A stretch of 64,000 nucleotides of DNA from Inquilinus limosus DSM 16000 (lineage in GTDB: Bacteria; Pseudomonadota; Alphaproteobacteria; DSM-16000; Inquilinaceae), in contig NZ_AUHM01000009.1 in assembly GCF_000423185.1 (NCBI RefSeq), positions 186,001 through 250,000 of the forward strand, in the 5' to 3' direction. A program made the position numbers and the translations under genes. The notes under the pieces were generated by a model. That model was given only the letters and a program-made list of their open reading frames with translations. It was not told where the DNA came from and searched no databases. Below, in pieces: positions 16,697 through 25,731 of the stretch (its first letter is position 1; each line of letters begins with the position of its first letter).

Positions 16697-17344
16697 ATGA
16701 CATTGCGGTTTCTCTTCGACGGGCCGGAGGATGCCCGCACCACCATCCTGCTGGCCCATGGCGCCGGCGCGCCGATGGATTCGGCCTCGATGACCGGGGC
16801 CGCGCAGGCGCTGGGACAGGCCGGGTTCCGGGTGGCGCGGTTCGAATTCGCCTATATGGCGGCCCGGCGCGACGGCCAGCGCAAGCCGCCGCCGCGCGCC
16901 GAGAGCGTGATCCCGGAATACCGGGCCGCGGTCGAGGCCCTCGGCATCGCGGGGCCGCTGATCATCGGCGGCAAGTCGATGGGCGGGCGCGTCGCCTCCA
17001 TGATCGCGGACGAGCTGCACGCGGAAGGCCGCATCGCCGGGCTGCTGTGCCTGGGCTATCCGTTCCATCCGCCGGGCAAGCCGGCGCAGCTGCGCACCGC
17101 GCATCTCGCCGGGCTGAAGGCACCGACACTGATCTGCCAGGGCACGCGCGACGAGTTCGGCACCCGCGACGAGGTCGCCGGCTACGCCTTGTCCGACCGG
17201 ATCGAGCTGCTGTGGCTGGAGGACGGCGACCACGACCTGAAGCCGCGCAAGAGCGTCTCCGGCTTCACCGCCGCCGACCATCTGCGGACGGTCGCCGGGA
17301 CGGTGGCGGCCTGGGCGGACCGGATCACGCGGCTGGCCGGGTGA
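16697..17344 (+). CDS. Alpha/beta hydrolase of the KANL3/Tex30 type
   Basis: This 215-aa cytoplasmic hydrolase has a nucleophile elbow GGKSMGGR (Ser near residue 97), an acid in GTRDEFGTRDEV and a histidine in EDGDHDLKPR. LLAHGAGAPMDS near the N-terminus forms the oxyanion region. Small proteins of this group are widespread but their substrates are unknown; dienelactone-hydrolase-like annotation is common. It ends one base before the stop of the convergent trmJ gene. Confidence 0.85.
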   Translation: MTLRFLFDGPEDARTTILLAHGAGAPMDSASMTGAAQALGQAGFRVARFEFAYMAARRDGQRKPPPRAESVIPEYRAAVEALGIAGPLIIGGKSMGGRVASMIADELHAEGRIAGLLCLGYPFHPPGKPAQLRTAHLAGLKAPTLICQGTRDEFGTRDEVAGYALSDRIELLWLEDGDHDLKPRKSVSGFTAADHLRTVAGTVAAWADRITRLAG

Positions 17345-18121
17345 CTATTCCCCGCCCGGTCCCTTCCGCCGCCCGGACAGGGCGACGATCATGCCGTGCA
17401 GCGTCCGCACCTCCTGCTCCGAAAGCCGGGCGCGCTGCAGGAAGGCGCGGATGTTGCGCTGCATGCTGGGCTTCTTCTCCGGCACCCGGAAGAAGTTGCC
17501 GGCGTCCAGCGCCTGCTCCAGATGCTCGAACAGGTTGACCAGCTGCTCCTTGCTCGCCGGCGGCGCCTCCTCCTCGTAGTCCAGGCGCCGCTCCGGCGTC
17601 GCGTCGCCGGCGGTGAACCATTCGTAGGACACGAGCAGCACCGCCTGGGCCAGGTTGAGCGAGGAGAAGGCGGGGTTCAGCGGCACGTTGAGCACGGCGT
17701 CGGCCAGAGCGACGTCGTCATTGGTCATACCGGTGCGCTCCGGCCCGAACAGGATGCCGCAGCCGGTGCCGGCGGCGTGGTGGGCCCGCATCTCCACCGC
17801 CGCCCGGCGCGGCGTCACCACCGGCTTGAGCTGGTCGCGCAGCCGCGCCGTGGTGGCGTAGACGGCGCCGAGATCGGCGATCGCATCCTCGGTGCGCTCG
17901 AACACCCGGACATTGTCGAGCACGGCATCGGCGCCGGAGGCGGTCGGCACCGCCTTCGGGTTGGGCCAGCCGTCGCGCGGCCGCACCAGGCGCAGATCGG
18001 TCAGGCCGCAATTCAGCATCGCCCGCGCCGCAGTGCCGATGTTCTCGCCCATCTGCGGCTCGATCAGGATGATCGCCGGGCCGCCCAGCCGCGGATCCCG
18101 TGTCTGATCGGTGCCGGCCAT
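17345..18121 (-). CDS. trmJ: tRNA (cytidine/uridine-2'-O-)-methyltransferase TrmJ-type
   Basis: A 258-aa SPOUT-class RNA methyltransferase of TrmH group 1. ILIEPQMGENIGTAARAMLN starts the SPOUT domain, and GILFGPERTGMTNDD and VPLNPAFSSLNLAQAV are the AdoMet-binding knot motifs. TrmJ methylates position 32 in the tRNA anticodon loop. A C-terminal helical extension (about 170-258) matches the family. The ATG shares one base with the cimA stop codon (TGATG), indicating co-translation with the isoleucine enzyme. Confidence 0.9.
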   Translation of the reverse strand: MAGTDQTRDPRLGGPAIILIEPQMGENIGTAARAMLNCGLTDLRLVRPRDGWPNPKAVPTASGADAVLDNVRVFERTEDAIADLGAVYATTARLRDQLKPVVTPRRAAVEMRAHHAAGTGCGILFGPERTGMTNDDVALADAVLNVPLNPAFSSLNLAQAVLLVSYEWFTAGDATPERRLDYEEEAPPASKEQLVNLFEHLEQALDAGNFFRVPEKKPSMQRNIRAFLQRARLSEQEVRTLHGMIVALSGRRKGPGGE

Positions 18122-19716
18122 CAGTGCAGCGCGTCGACGCCGGAGCGCAGCAGCTTGTAGGTGAAGCTGTCGCCCAGCGCCTCGAATGAGGCGTCGATGA
18201 CGTTAGTCGACACGCCGATCGTCGACCAGCGCGTGCCGTCGGCATCCTCGGTCTCGATCATCACGCGCGGCATGGCGCCGGTGCCTTCGTTCGACCGCAG
18301 GATGCGGACCTTGAAGTCGACCAGCCGCAGCGGCTTCAGACCGGGATAGATCGGCTCCAGCGCCTTGCGCATAGCGTTGTCGAGCGCATTGACCGGGCCG
18401 TTGCCGAAGGAGACCTCGTGCAGGGTCCTGGCCCCGACGCGGACCAGCACCGTGGCTTCGGATTCCTGCACCACCTCGCCGCGGGCGTTGAAGCGCCGCT
18501 CATCGACCACGGTGAAGCGGTCCATGGCGAAGAAGGCCGGCACCTGGCCCAGCATGCGCCGGGCCAGCAGCTCGAAGCTGGCGGCGGCGGTGTCGTAGGA
18601 ATAGCCCTCGAACTCGCGCTGCTTCACCAGATCGACCAGCCGCTCGACATTGCGGTCCTTCGGGTCGATGGCGACGCCGATCTCGGCCAGCCGCGCCAGG
18701 ATGTTCGCCCGCCCGGCCTGGTCGGAGACGACGAGGTGACGGCGGTTGCCCACCCGCTCCGGCGCCACATGCTCGTAGGAGCGCGGATCCTTGGCGATGG
18801 CGGAGACGTGCAGCCCGCCCTTGTGGGCGAAGGCGCGGCCGCCGACATAGGGTGCGCTCGAGAGCGGCGCGCGGTTCAGCCGCTCGTCGAACCAGTGGCT
18901 GAGATCGGTCAGCGAGGCCAGGCCGGCCTCGGTCACCCCCGTCTCGAAGCCCATCTTCAGCATCAGGGTCGGGATCAGGGTGATCAGATTGGCGTTGCCG
19001 CAGCGCTCGCCCAGGCCGTTCAGCGTGCCTTGGACCTGGCGCACCCCGGCCCGCACCGCCGCCAGCGAGTTGGCGACGGCGTTGCCGGTGTCGTCATGGG
19101 CGTGGATGCCGAGGCGGTCGCCCGGGATGTGCCGGGCGACGGCGGCGACGATCTCGCTCACCTCGTGCGGCAGGGCGCCGCCATTGGTGTCGCACAGAAC
19201 CACCCAGCGCGCCCCGGCCTCGAACGCCGCTTTGGCGCAGGCCAGGGCATAGTCCGGATTGGCCTTCCAGCCGTCGAAGAAATGCTCGCAGTCGAAGCCG
19301 ACCTCGCGGCCGCGGCCGACAACCTCGGCGACGCTGTCGCGGATCAGCTCGAGATTCTCCTCGCGCGGGATGCCGAGCGCGACGTCGACATGGAAGTCCC
19401 AGGTCTTGCCGACGAGCGAGATCGCCGGCACGTCGCTGTTGACCAGCGCCGACAGGCCGGGGTCGTTGGCGGCGCTGCGCCCCGGCCGCCGGGTCATGCC
19501 GAAGGCGGTGAAGCGGGCCTGGGCTAGCTTCGGCGGATCGCGGAACAGCGCATCGTCCGTCGGGTTGGCGCCCGGCCAGCCGCCCTCGACATAGTCGATG
19601 CCGAGGGCGTCGAGCTTCTTGGCGATGGCGATCTTGTCTGCCACCGAGAAGTCGACGCCCTGGGTCTGCGCCCCGTCGCGCAGCGTGGTGTCGAACAGCC
19701 AGATCCGTTCGTTCAT
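18121..19716 (-). CDS. cimA: Citramalate synthase
   Basis: The 531-aa enzyme condenses pyruvate and acetyl-CoA to (R)-citramalate, bypassing threonine deaminase in isoleucine synthesis. The DRE-TIM barrel starts with FDTTLRDGAQTQGVDFS, and the metal site HAHDDTGNAVANS and NGLGERCGN follow. The C-terminal LeuA-type regulatory domain covers about 400-531. The start MNERIWLFDTTLRDG was chosen because it places the catalytic motif at the usual position. It lies 4 bp after cysS and overlaps trmJ by one base. Confidence 0.95.
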   Translation of the reverse strand: MNERIWLFDTTLRDGAQTQGVDFSVADKIAIAKKLDALGIDYVEGGWPGANPTDDALFRDPPKLAQARFTAFGMTRRPGRSAANDPGLSALVNSDVPAISLVGKTWDFHVDVALGIPREENLELIRDSVAEVVGRGREVGFDCEHFFDGWKANPDYALACAKAAFEAGARWVVLCDTNGGALPHEVSEIVAAVARHIPGDRLGIHAHDDTGNAVANSLAAVRAGVRQVQGTLNGLGERCGNANLITLIPTLMLKMGFETGVTEAGLASLTDLSHWFDERLNRAPLSSAPYVGGRAFAHKGGLHVSAIAKDPRSYEHVAPERVGNRRHLVVSDQAGRANILARLAEIGVAIDPKDRNVERLVDLVKQREFEGYSYDTAAASFELLARRMLGQVPAFFAMDRFTVVDERRFNARGEVVQESEATVLVRVGARTLHEVSFGNGPVNALDNAMRKALEPIYPGLKPLRLVDFKVRILRSNEGTGAMPRVMIETEDADGTRWSTIGVSTNVIDASFEALGDSFTYKLLRSGVDALH

Positions 19717-19720
19717 CGCC

Positions 19721-21109
19721 TCACCCCACCCGGCGCCACAGGGTGCGGTCCGGCTTGTCCTCCAGCGCGATGCCGGCGGCCGTGAGCTGATCACGGATGC
19801 GGTCGGCCTCGGCGAAGTTCTTCGCCGCCCGCGCCGCCCGGCGCTCGGCCACCAGCGCCTCGATCTCGGCGTCGCTCAGCCCCGCCGCCGTCTTCGGCCG
19901 CCAGCGGAACCAGTCCTCCGGCGACCGCTCCAGGAGGCCGAGCAGCGCGCCGCCGGCCAGCAGCTCGCCCTTGAGGCGCGCCTGCACCCCCGGATCGCCC
20001 GCCTTGTTCAGGGCGCCGGCCAAGTCGTGCAGGGCGGCCAGGGCCTGCGGCGTGTTGAGGTCGTCCTCCAGCGCGCTCCGCACCACGTGCAGCGCGTCCT
20101 CCGGCGGCTCGACGGCCTCGATCGCCTCGACCGAGCGCAGCGCGCCGTACAGCCGGTCCAGCGCCGCCCGGGCCTGCCGCACCCCGTCCTTGGTGAAGTC
20201 GAAGGGCTGGCGGTAGTGGCCGGACAGCAGCGTGTAGCGCAGCGCCTCGCCCGGGAACTCCTCCAGCAGGTCGTGCGGCGTGTAGAAATTGCCGAGCGAC
20301 TTCGACATCTTCTCGCCTTCGGCCATGACGAAGCCGTTGTGCAGCCAGTAGCGCGCCATCATCGGCGTGCCGTGGGCGCAGCGGCTCTGCGCGATCTCGT
20401 TCTCGTGATGCGGGAAGATCAGGTCGACGCCGCCGGCATGGATGTCGAACTCCTCGCCGAGATGGCTCGCGGCCATGGCGGAGCACTCGATGTGCCAGCC
20501 CGGCCGGCCGCGGCCCCAGGGGCTGTCCCAGCCCGGCTGGTCGTCGGTCGACGGCTTCCACAGCACGAAATCGGCCGGGTCCCGCTTGTAGGGCGCGACC
20601 TCGACCCGGGCGCCGTCGATCAGCTCGTCGCGGTTGCGGCGCGAGAGCTGGCCGTAATCCGGCATCGACGGCACGTTGAACAGGACGTGGCCGTCGGCGG
20701 CATAGGCATGGCCCTTGTCCACCAGCGTGCCGATCATCTCCAGCATCTGCGGGATGTGCTCGGTCGCCCGAGGCTGGACGTCCGGGATCAGCGCCCCCAG
20801 CGCCGCCATGTCCTCGAGGAAGGCCTGGGTGGTGCGCCGGGTCAGGTTCTCGATCGGCTCGCCATTGGCGTTCGCCCGCTCGATGATCTTGTCCTCGACA
20901 TCGGTGATGTTGCGGACATAGGTCACCCGCGGATACAGCGACCGCAGCAGCCGGTACAGCACGTCGAAGACAACGATCGGCCGGGCGTTGCCGATATGGG
21001 CATAGTCGTAGACCGTCGGGCCGCAGACATACATCCGCACATGGCTCGGTTCGATCGGGACGAAGGCCTCCTTCGTCCGGGTGAGCGTGTTGTGCAGGGT
21101 CAGCGTCAC
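19721..21109 (-). CDS. cysS: Cysteine--tRNA ligase
   Basis: A 462-aa class I aminoacyl-tRNA synthetase charging tRNA-Cys. The HIGH box is AHIGNAR near residue 36, within [18 protein letters not shown], and the KMSKS box is [10 protein letters not shown]. Zinc ligands include the Cys of MYVCGPT and HHENEIAQS. The start is GTG at 21109. It is followed after 4 bp by cimA, so these genes form one transcription unit with trmJ. Confidence 0.97.
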   Translation of the reverse strand: MTLTLHNTLTRTKEAFVPIEPSHVRMYVCGPTVYDYAHIGNARPIVVFDVLYRLLRSLYPRVTYVRNITDVEDKIIERANANGEPIENLTRRTTQAFLEDMAALGALIPDVQPRATEHIPQMLEMIGTLVDKGHAYAADGHVLFNVPSMPDYGQLSRRNRDELIDGARVEVAPYKRDPADFVLWKPSTDDQPGWDSPWGRGRPGWHIECSAMAASHLGEEFDIHAGGVDLIFPHHENEIAQSRCAHGTPMMARYWLHNGFVMAEGEKMSKSLGNFYTPHDLLEEFPGEALRYTLLSGHYRQPFDFTKDGVRQARAALDRLYGALRSVEAIEAVEPPEDALHVVRSALEDDLNTPQALAALHDLAGALNKAGDPGVQARLKGELLAGGALLGLLERSPEDWFRWRPKTAAGLSDAEIEALVAERRAARAAKNFAEADRIRDQLTAAGIALEDKPDRTLWRRVG

Positions 21110-21215
21110 GGTCGCAATCCTGGGGTCGGGCCCGGTCGGGCCGGTTCGGTCGGACCGCGACGATTACCAGATCGGGACCACGCCGTCCAAGGCTTGAGGC
21201 CGCAGGGCTGCCCGC

Positions 21216-22040
21216 TCAGCGGCGCTTGCCGAACCAGCCCTTGCGCTGCGGCACCACCGGGGTGCCGGCCATCAGCGGCGGCCCGGCGGGGGCGCCGTCA
21301 GGCTCCTCGAGCTGCGCCGTCAGAGACGGGCGATGGGCGCGGGCCGCCGTCGAGGGCCGCGGCGGCTCCGCCACCGCCGGGCCCAGCCGGCCGGCGCGGG
21401 CCGGTTCAGCCGGGGTCCCGACGCGCAGGCGCGGCGCCGGCTCCGCCGGACGCGCCTGGACGGGTGCAGGCTCCGGGCGAAGCGTCGGGGCGGCCGCACG
21501 GCCGGCCGGCGTCGCCGCAGCCGGGCGGACCTCGACCCGCGCCGGCGCCGGACGACCGAGCGCGGCGGAATCGACGAAACGGTCGCATTCCGACTGGAAC
21601 ACCGGATCCATGCGGCTGCCGGGGCCGATGGCGATCACCTGCTTGCCGTGGCGGCGCAGGCTGCGGACCAGCGGCAGGAGGGCCGCGCTGCCCGTCACCA
21701 GCACCACGGTGTCGATGCCGCGTTCCAGCAGCCCCAGTTCCATGGCGTCGACCACGAGGCGCAGCGAGGCCGCGTCGCGGCCCGGCTCGGTCTCGGTGGT
21801 CTGCACCTGGTCGAAGCCGTGGCGATGAGCCACGCTGCGCAGGTCCGACAGCGCCGCCCAGTCGGCATAGGCGATGCGGCGGGCGGGGCGGCAGACGGTG
21901 CCGAGCGCACCGAGGATGCGGGTGAGGTCCTCCGGCCCATCATCAGCGGACGCGGCGCCGGGCAGGGACGCGACATCGAGGAAGACTGCGGCCACCGGCA
22001 GCACCGGGGTGTCCTGAACAGGCAGAGTCTCGTCGGTCAT
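21216..22040 (-). CDS. NYN (PIN-like) domain protein with disordered tail
   Basis: The 274-aa protein has an NYN/LabA-like nuclease-type domain in residues 1-160. An acidic FLDVASLPG motif lies at the N-terminus, TETEPGRDAASLRLVVDAME follows, and VVLVTGSAALLPLVRSLRRH provides the second core strand. The remaining 110 residues are Pro/Ala/Arg-rich and probably disordered, ending in a basic KGWFGKRR. NYN domains usually cleave RNA, but the first aspartate is in an atypical LDVASL context and no target is known. It sits between gltX and cysS on the same strand. Confidence 0.75.
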   Translation of the reverse strand: MTDETLPVQDTPVLPVAAVFLDVASLPGAASADDGPEDLTRILGALGTVCRPARRIAYADWAALSDLRSVAHRHGFDQVQTTETEPGRDAASLRLVVDAMELGLLERGIDTVVLVTGSAALLPLVRSLRRHGKQVIAIGPGSRMDPVFQSECDRFVDSAALGRPAPARVEVRPAAATPAGRAAAPTLRPEPAPVQARPAEPAPRLRVGTPAEPARAGRLGPAVAEPPRPSTAARAHRPSLTAQLEEPDGAPAGPPLMAGTPVVPQRKGWFGKRR

Positions 22041-22122
22041 TCCGGCTTCTTACTCCCGACCGCGGGTCGGCGCCAAGGGGGGCAAGGACAAGTTTTAGCC
22101 AAGTTTTAGGATGGTGGGGCGC

Positions 22123-23469
22123 TCACGCCACACGGCCGGAGAGCCGGGCCAGCGCCCGCTCCCGCCCGATCAGCGGCAAGAGGCCGCGCAGCTCCGGGCC
22201 GTGGTCCCGGCCGGTCAGGGCCAGTCGCAGGGTCAGGAACAGCGGCTTGCCCTTGACCCCGGTGCGCTCGCGCACCGCCGCGGTCCATTCGCCCCAGGTG
22301 GCGTCGCCCCAGGGCTCGGACGGCAGCAGTTCGGCCGCGGCGGACAGCAGCGCCGCGTCGGCGACGACCGGCGTGACCGGCCCGGTGACGACCCGCCACC
22401 AGTCGGCCGTGTCCTCGAGCCGCTGCAGGTTCGGGCGCAGCACCGCCCAGGCGGCCTCGTCGACGGCGCCGAGGCCGAGCGCCGCCAACCGGCCGCGCAC
22501 CGCGGCGAAGGGTGTCTCGTGCAGGATGCGGCTATTGAGCCGCTCGAGCTCGGCCGGATCGAAGCGCGGGATGGTGCGGGAGAACTTGGCGAAGTCGAAT
22601 TCGGCGACGAGCTGGTCGAGCGAGAGCCGCGGCTCGATCGGGTCGGAGGTGCCGAGCTTCGCCAGCAGGCTGGTCACCGCCATCGGCTCGATCCCCTGCT
22701 CCCGCAGGCTGCACAGCGACAGGCTGCCCAGGCGCTTGGACAGGCCGTGACCCTCGGCATCGGCGATCAGCGAGGTGTGGGCATAGGCCGGCGGCGCGGC
22801 CCCCAGCGCCTCGGCGAGCTGGATGTGCATGGCGGTGTTGGCGACATGGTCCTCGCCGCGCACCACCAGGGTGACGCCCATATCGATGTCGTCGACCACC
22901 GAGCCGATATGGTAGAGCGGCCGCCCGTCCTCGCGCACCAGCACCGGGTCGGAGATGTCGCGGCCGTTGAAATGGACCCGGCCGCGGACCTTGTCGTCCC
23001 ATTCGATCGGCGCATCCGCCATCTTGAAGCGCCAATGCGGTTGGTGCCCTTCGGCCTCGAGCCGGGCCCGGTCGGCCTCGGTCAGGGCCAGCGCGGCGCG
23101 GTCGTAGAGCGGCGGCAGGCCGCGGGCCAAGAGGCTCTTGCGCTTGAGCTCCAGTTCCTCCGCCGTCTCGTAGCAGGGATAGAGCCGGCCGGCCGCCTTC
23201 AGCCGGTCGAGCGCGTCCCGATAGCGGTCGGTGCGGTCGGACTGGCGGGCGAAGCCGTCCCAGTCGAGGCCGAGCCAGCGCAGATCCTGCTCGATCGCCG
23301 CGGCGAACTCGGCGCTGCCCCGCTCGGTGTCGGTGTCGTCGAGCCGCAGCAGGAAGCGGCCGCCCGAGGCGCGGGCGGCGAGCCAGCAGACCAGCGCGGT
23401 GCGGACGTTGCCGACATGCAGCAGGCCGGTCGGGCTGGGGGCGAAGCGGGTGACGATCGGGTCGGTCAT
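22123..23469 (-). CDS. gltX: Glutamate--tRNA ligase
   Basis: A 448-aa class I synthetase. The HIGH-like motif is LHVGNVR within [19 protein letters not shown], and the KMSKS-like motif is GLSKRLGSL. Many alphaproteobacteria carry two gltX genes, one of which charges tRNA-Gln before amidation, so this may be one of a pair. The start at [14 protein letters not shown] fits family starts; an upstream in-frame GTG at 23487 would add six residues and is less likely. Confidence 0.95.
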   Translation of the reverse strand: MTDPIVTRFAPSPTGLLHVGNVRTALVCWLAARASGGRFLLRLDDTDTERGSAEFAAAIEQDLRWLGLDWDGFARQSDRTDRYRDALDRLKAAGRLYPCYETAEELELKRKSLLARGLPPLYDRAALALTEADRARLEAEGHQPHWRFKMADAPIEWDDKVRGRVHFNGRDISDPVLVREDGRPLYHIGSVVDDIDMGVTLVVRGEDHVANTAMHIQLAEALGAAPPAYAHTSLIADAEGHGLSKRLGSLSLCSLREQGIEPMAVTSLLAKLGTSDPIEPRLSLDQLVAEFDFAKFSRTIPRFDPAELERLNSRILHETPFAAVRGRLAALGLGAVDEAAWAVLRPNLQRLEDTADWWRVVTGPVTPVVADAALLSAAAELLPSEPWGDATWGEWTAAVRERTGVKGKPLFLTLRLALTGRDHGPELRGLLPLIGRERALARLSGRVA

Positions 23470-23505
23470 GGCCGGGGGACATAGCACGATCCGCCCGGCA
23501 ACGGA

Positions 23506-23529
23506 AAAGGCCCGGGACTCCGGGCCTTT
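23506..23529 (-). terminator. Rho-independent terminator of recA
   Basis: A perfect 10-bp stem AAAGGCCCGG with its complement encloses a 4-base loop, 40 bp beyond the recA stop. A short T-run (TTTTCC) follows on the minus strand. Confidence 0.8.
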
Positions 23530-23568
23530 CTATCTCGGGCGGCGTTTCGGATCAGGTGCCGGCGGCGA

Positions 23569-24645
<1,077 letters not shown>

Positions 24646-24697
24646 CACCTGTCCTTTCCAGTTGCATGGCGCCATACGCCGCGTCAATGCAGCTCTT

Positions 24698-24712
24698 GTA
24701 CACGTTTTGTTC
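24698..24712. promoter_or_regulatory. Candidate LexA (SOS) box upstream of recA
   Basis: The plus strand reads GTAC-ACGTTTT-GTTC, one mismatch from the alphaproteobacterial consensus GTTC-N7-GTTC. It lies between recA and the divergent AraC-type gene. Confidence 0.6.
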
Positions 24713-24814
24713 ACATCAGGCAAGAGCGGCAGTTCCACGGCCCTTCCGCGGCCGCACTTCGCAAGCAGGATCAATCGGCTTCGAGCTAAACACCAGGGCC
24801 GGGAGAACGAATCG

Positions 24815-25681
24815 ATGCCGAAGGACGCCACGCTCGACCGCCACCTCGCCCGCATCCAGCGGGTGATCGACCACATCGCCGCCCATCTCGACGATCCGAT
24901 CGATCTGGAGCGGCTGGCGGATGTAGCCTGCTTCTCGCCCCACCACTTCCACCGGGCCTACCGGTACCTGCTGGGCGAAACGGTGGCCGAGACGGTGTGC
25001 CGGCTGCGCCTGCACCGCGCCGCCGGCACGCTGCTGGACAGCGAGACCTCGGTGGCGCGCATTGCCCGCCGGGCGGGATACGGCAGCGCCGCCGCCTTCA
25101 GCCGCGCCTTCGCGGAGCGCTACGGCCAGCCGCCGGGCGCCTACCGCGGCACGCGCCGGTCGTTCCCCTTCGATTCACCCGAAGGAGAAGCCGTCATGCC
25201 CGACGTGACCTACCGCACCCTGGCGCCGATCCGGGCCGCCGCCATCCGCCACACCGGCCCTTACATGGAGATCGGCCGCGCCTTCGACCGCCTGATGGCC
25301 TGGGCCCGCGCCCGCCAGCTGCTGCGCCCCGGCGCGCGCAACCTCGGCATCTATCACGACGACCCGGCCGCGGTGCCGCCCGATGCCCTGCGCTCCGACG
25401 CCTGCCTGGAAGTGCCGGAGGGCATCGCGGGAGAAGGCGAAGTCACCACTCTGACCGTCGCCGGCGGGCCGCATGCGGTGCTGCGCCACATCGGTCCCTA
25501 TGCCGAGCTGGAGCGGTCCTACGCCTGGCTGTACCGCACCTGGCTGCCGACCAGCGGCGCCGAACCGGCCGAGGCGCCGATCTTCGAGGAGTACCTCAAC
25601 GACCCGCGCAGCACCCCGGCGGCGGAGCTGGTCACCGACATCCACCTGCCGATCCGGGCGATCCCGGAGGGGCGCGGCTGA
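24815..25681 (+). CDS. AraC family regulator with GyrI-like ligand domain
   Basis: The 288-aa protein has an N-terminal double helix-turn-helix of the AraC/XylS type (about residues 10-110, [20 protein letters not shown]). A GyrI/SbmC-like domain follows (about 130-285), with YGPYxE-like segments [13 protein letters not shown] and [10 protein letters not shown]. This is the Rob/BmrR-type layout that senses hydrophobic drugs. The start was set at [15 protein letters not shown], behind GGGAGAACGA. It is divergent from recA, and its target genes are not evident here. Confidence 0.92.
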   Translation: MPKDATLDRHLARIQRVIDHIAAHLDDPIDLERLADVACFSPHHFHRAYRYLLGETVAETVCRLRLHRAAGTLLDSETSVARIARRAGYGSAAAFSRAFAERYGQPPGAYRGTRRSFPFDSPEGEAVMPDVTYRTLAPIRAAAIRHTGPYMEIGRAFDRLMAWARARQLLRPGARNLGIYHDDPAAVPPDALRSDACLEVPEGIAGEGEVTTLTVAGGPHAVLRHIGPYAELERSYAWLYRTWLPTSGAEPAEAPIFEEYLNDPRSTPAAELVTDIHLPIRAIPEGRG

Positions 25682-25705
25682 CCACAGCCCTCCCGAATCA
25701 CGGCC

Positions 25706-25728
25706 GGGCCGGAGGCTCGGTCCGGCCC
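25706..25728. terminator. Bidirectional hairpin between the AraC-type gene and the RTX gene
   Basis: An 8-bp stem, GGGCCGGA with its complement, lies between two convergent genes. A weak CTTCT tract follows on the plus strand. Confidence 0.5.
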
Positions 25729-25731
25729 CTT

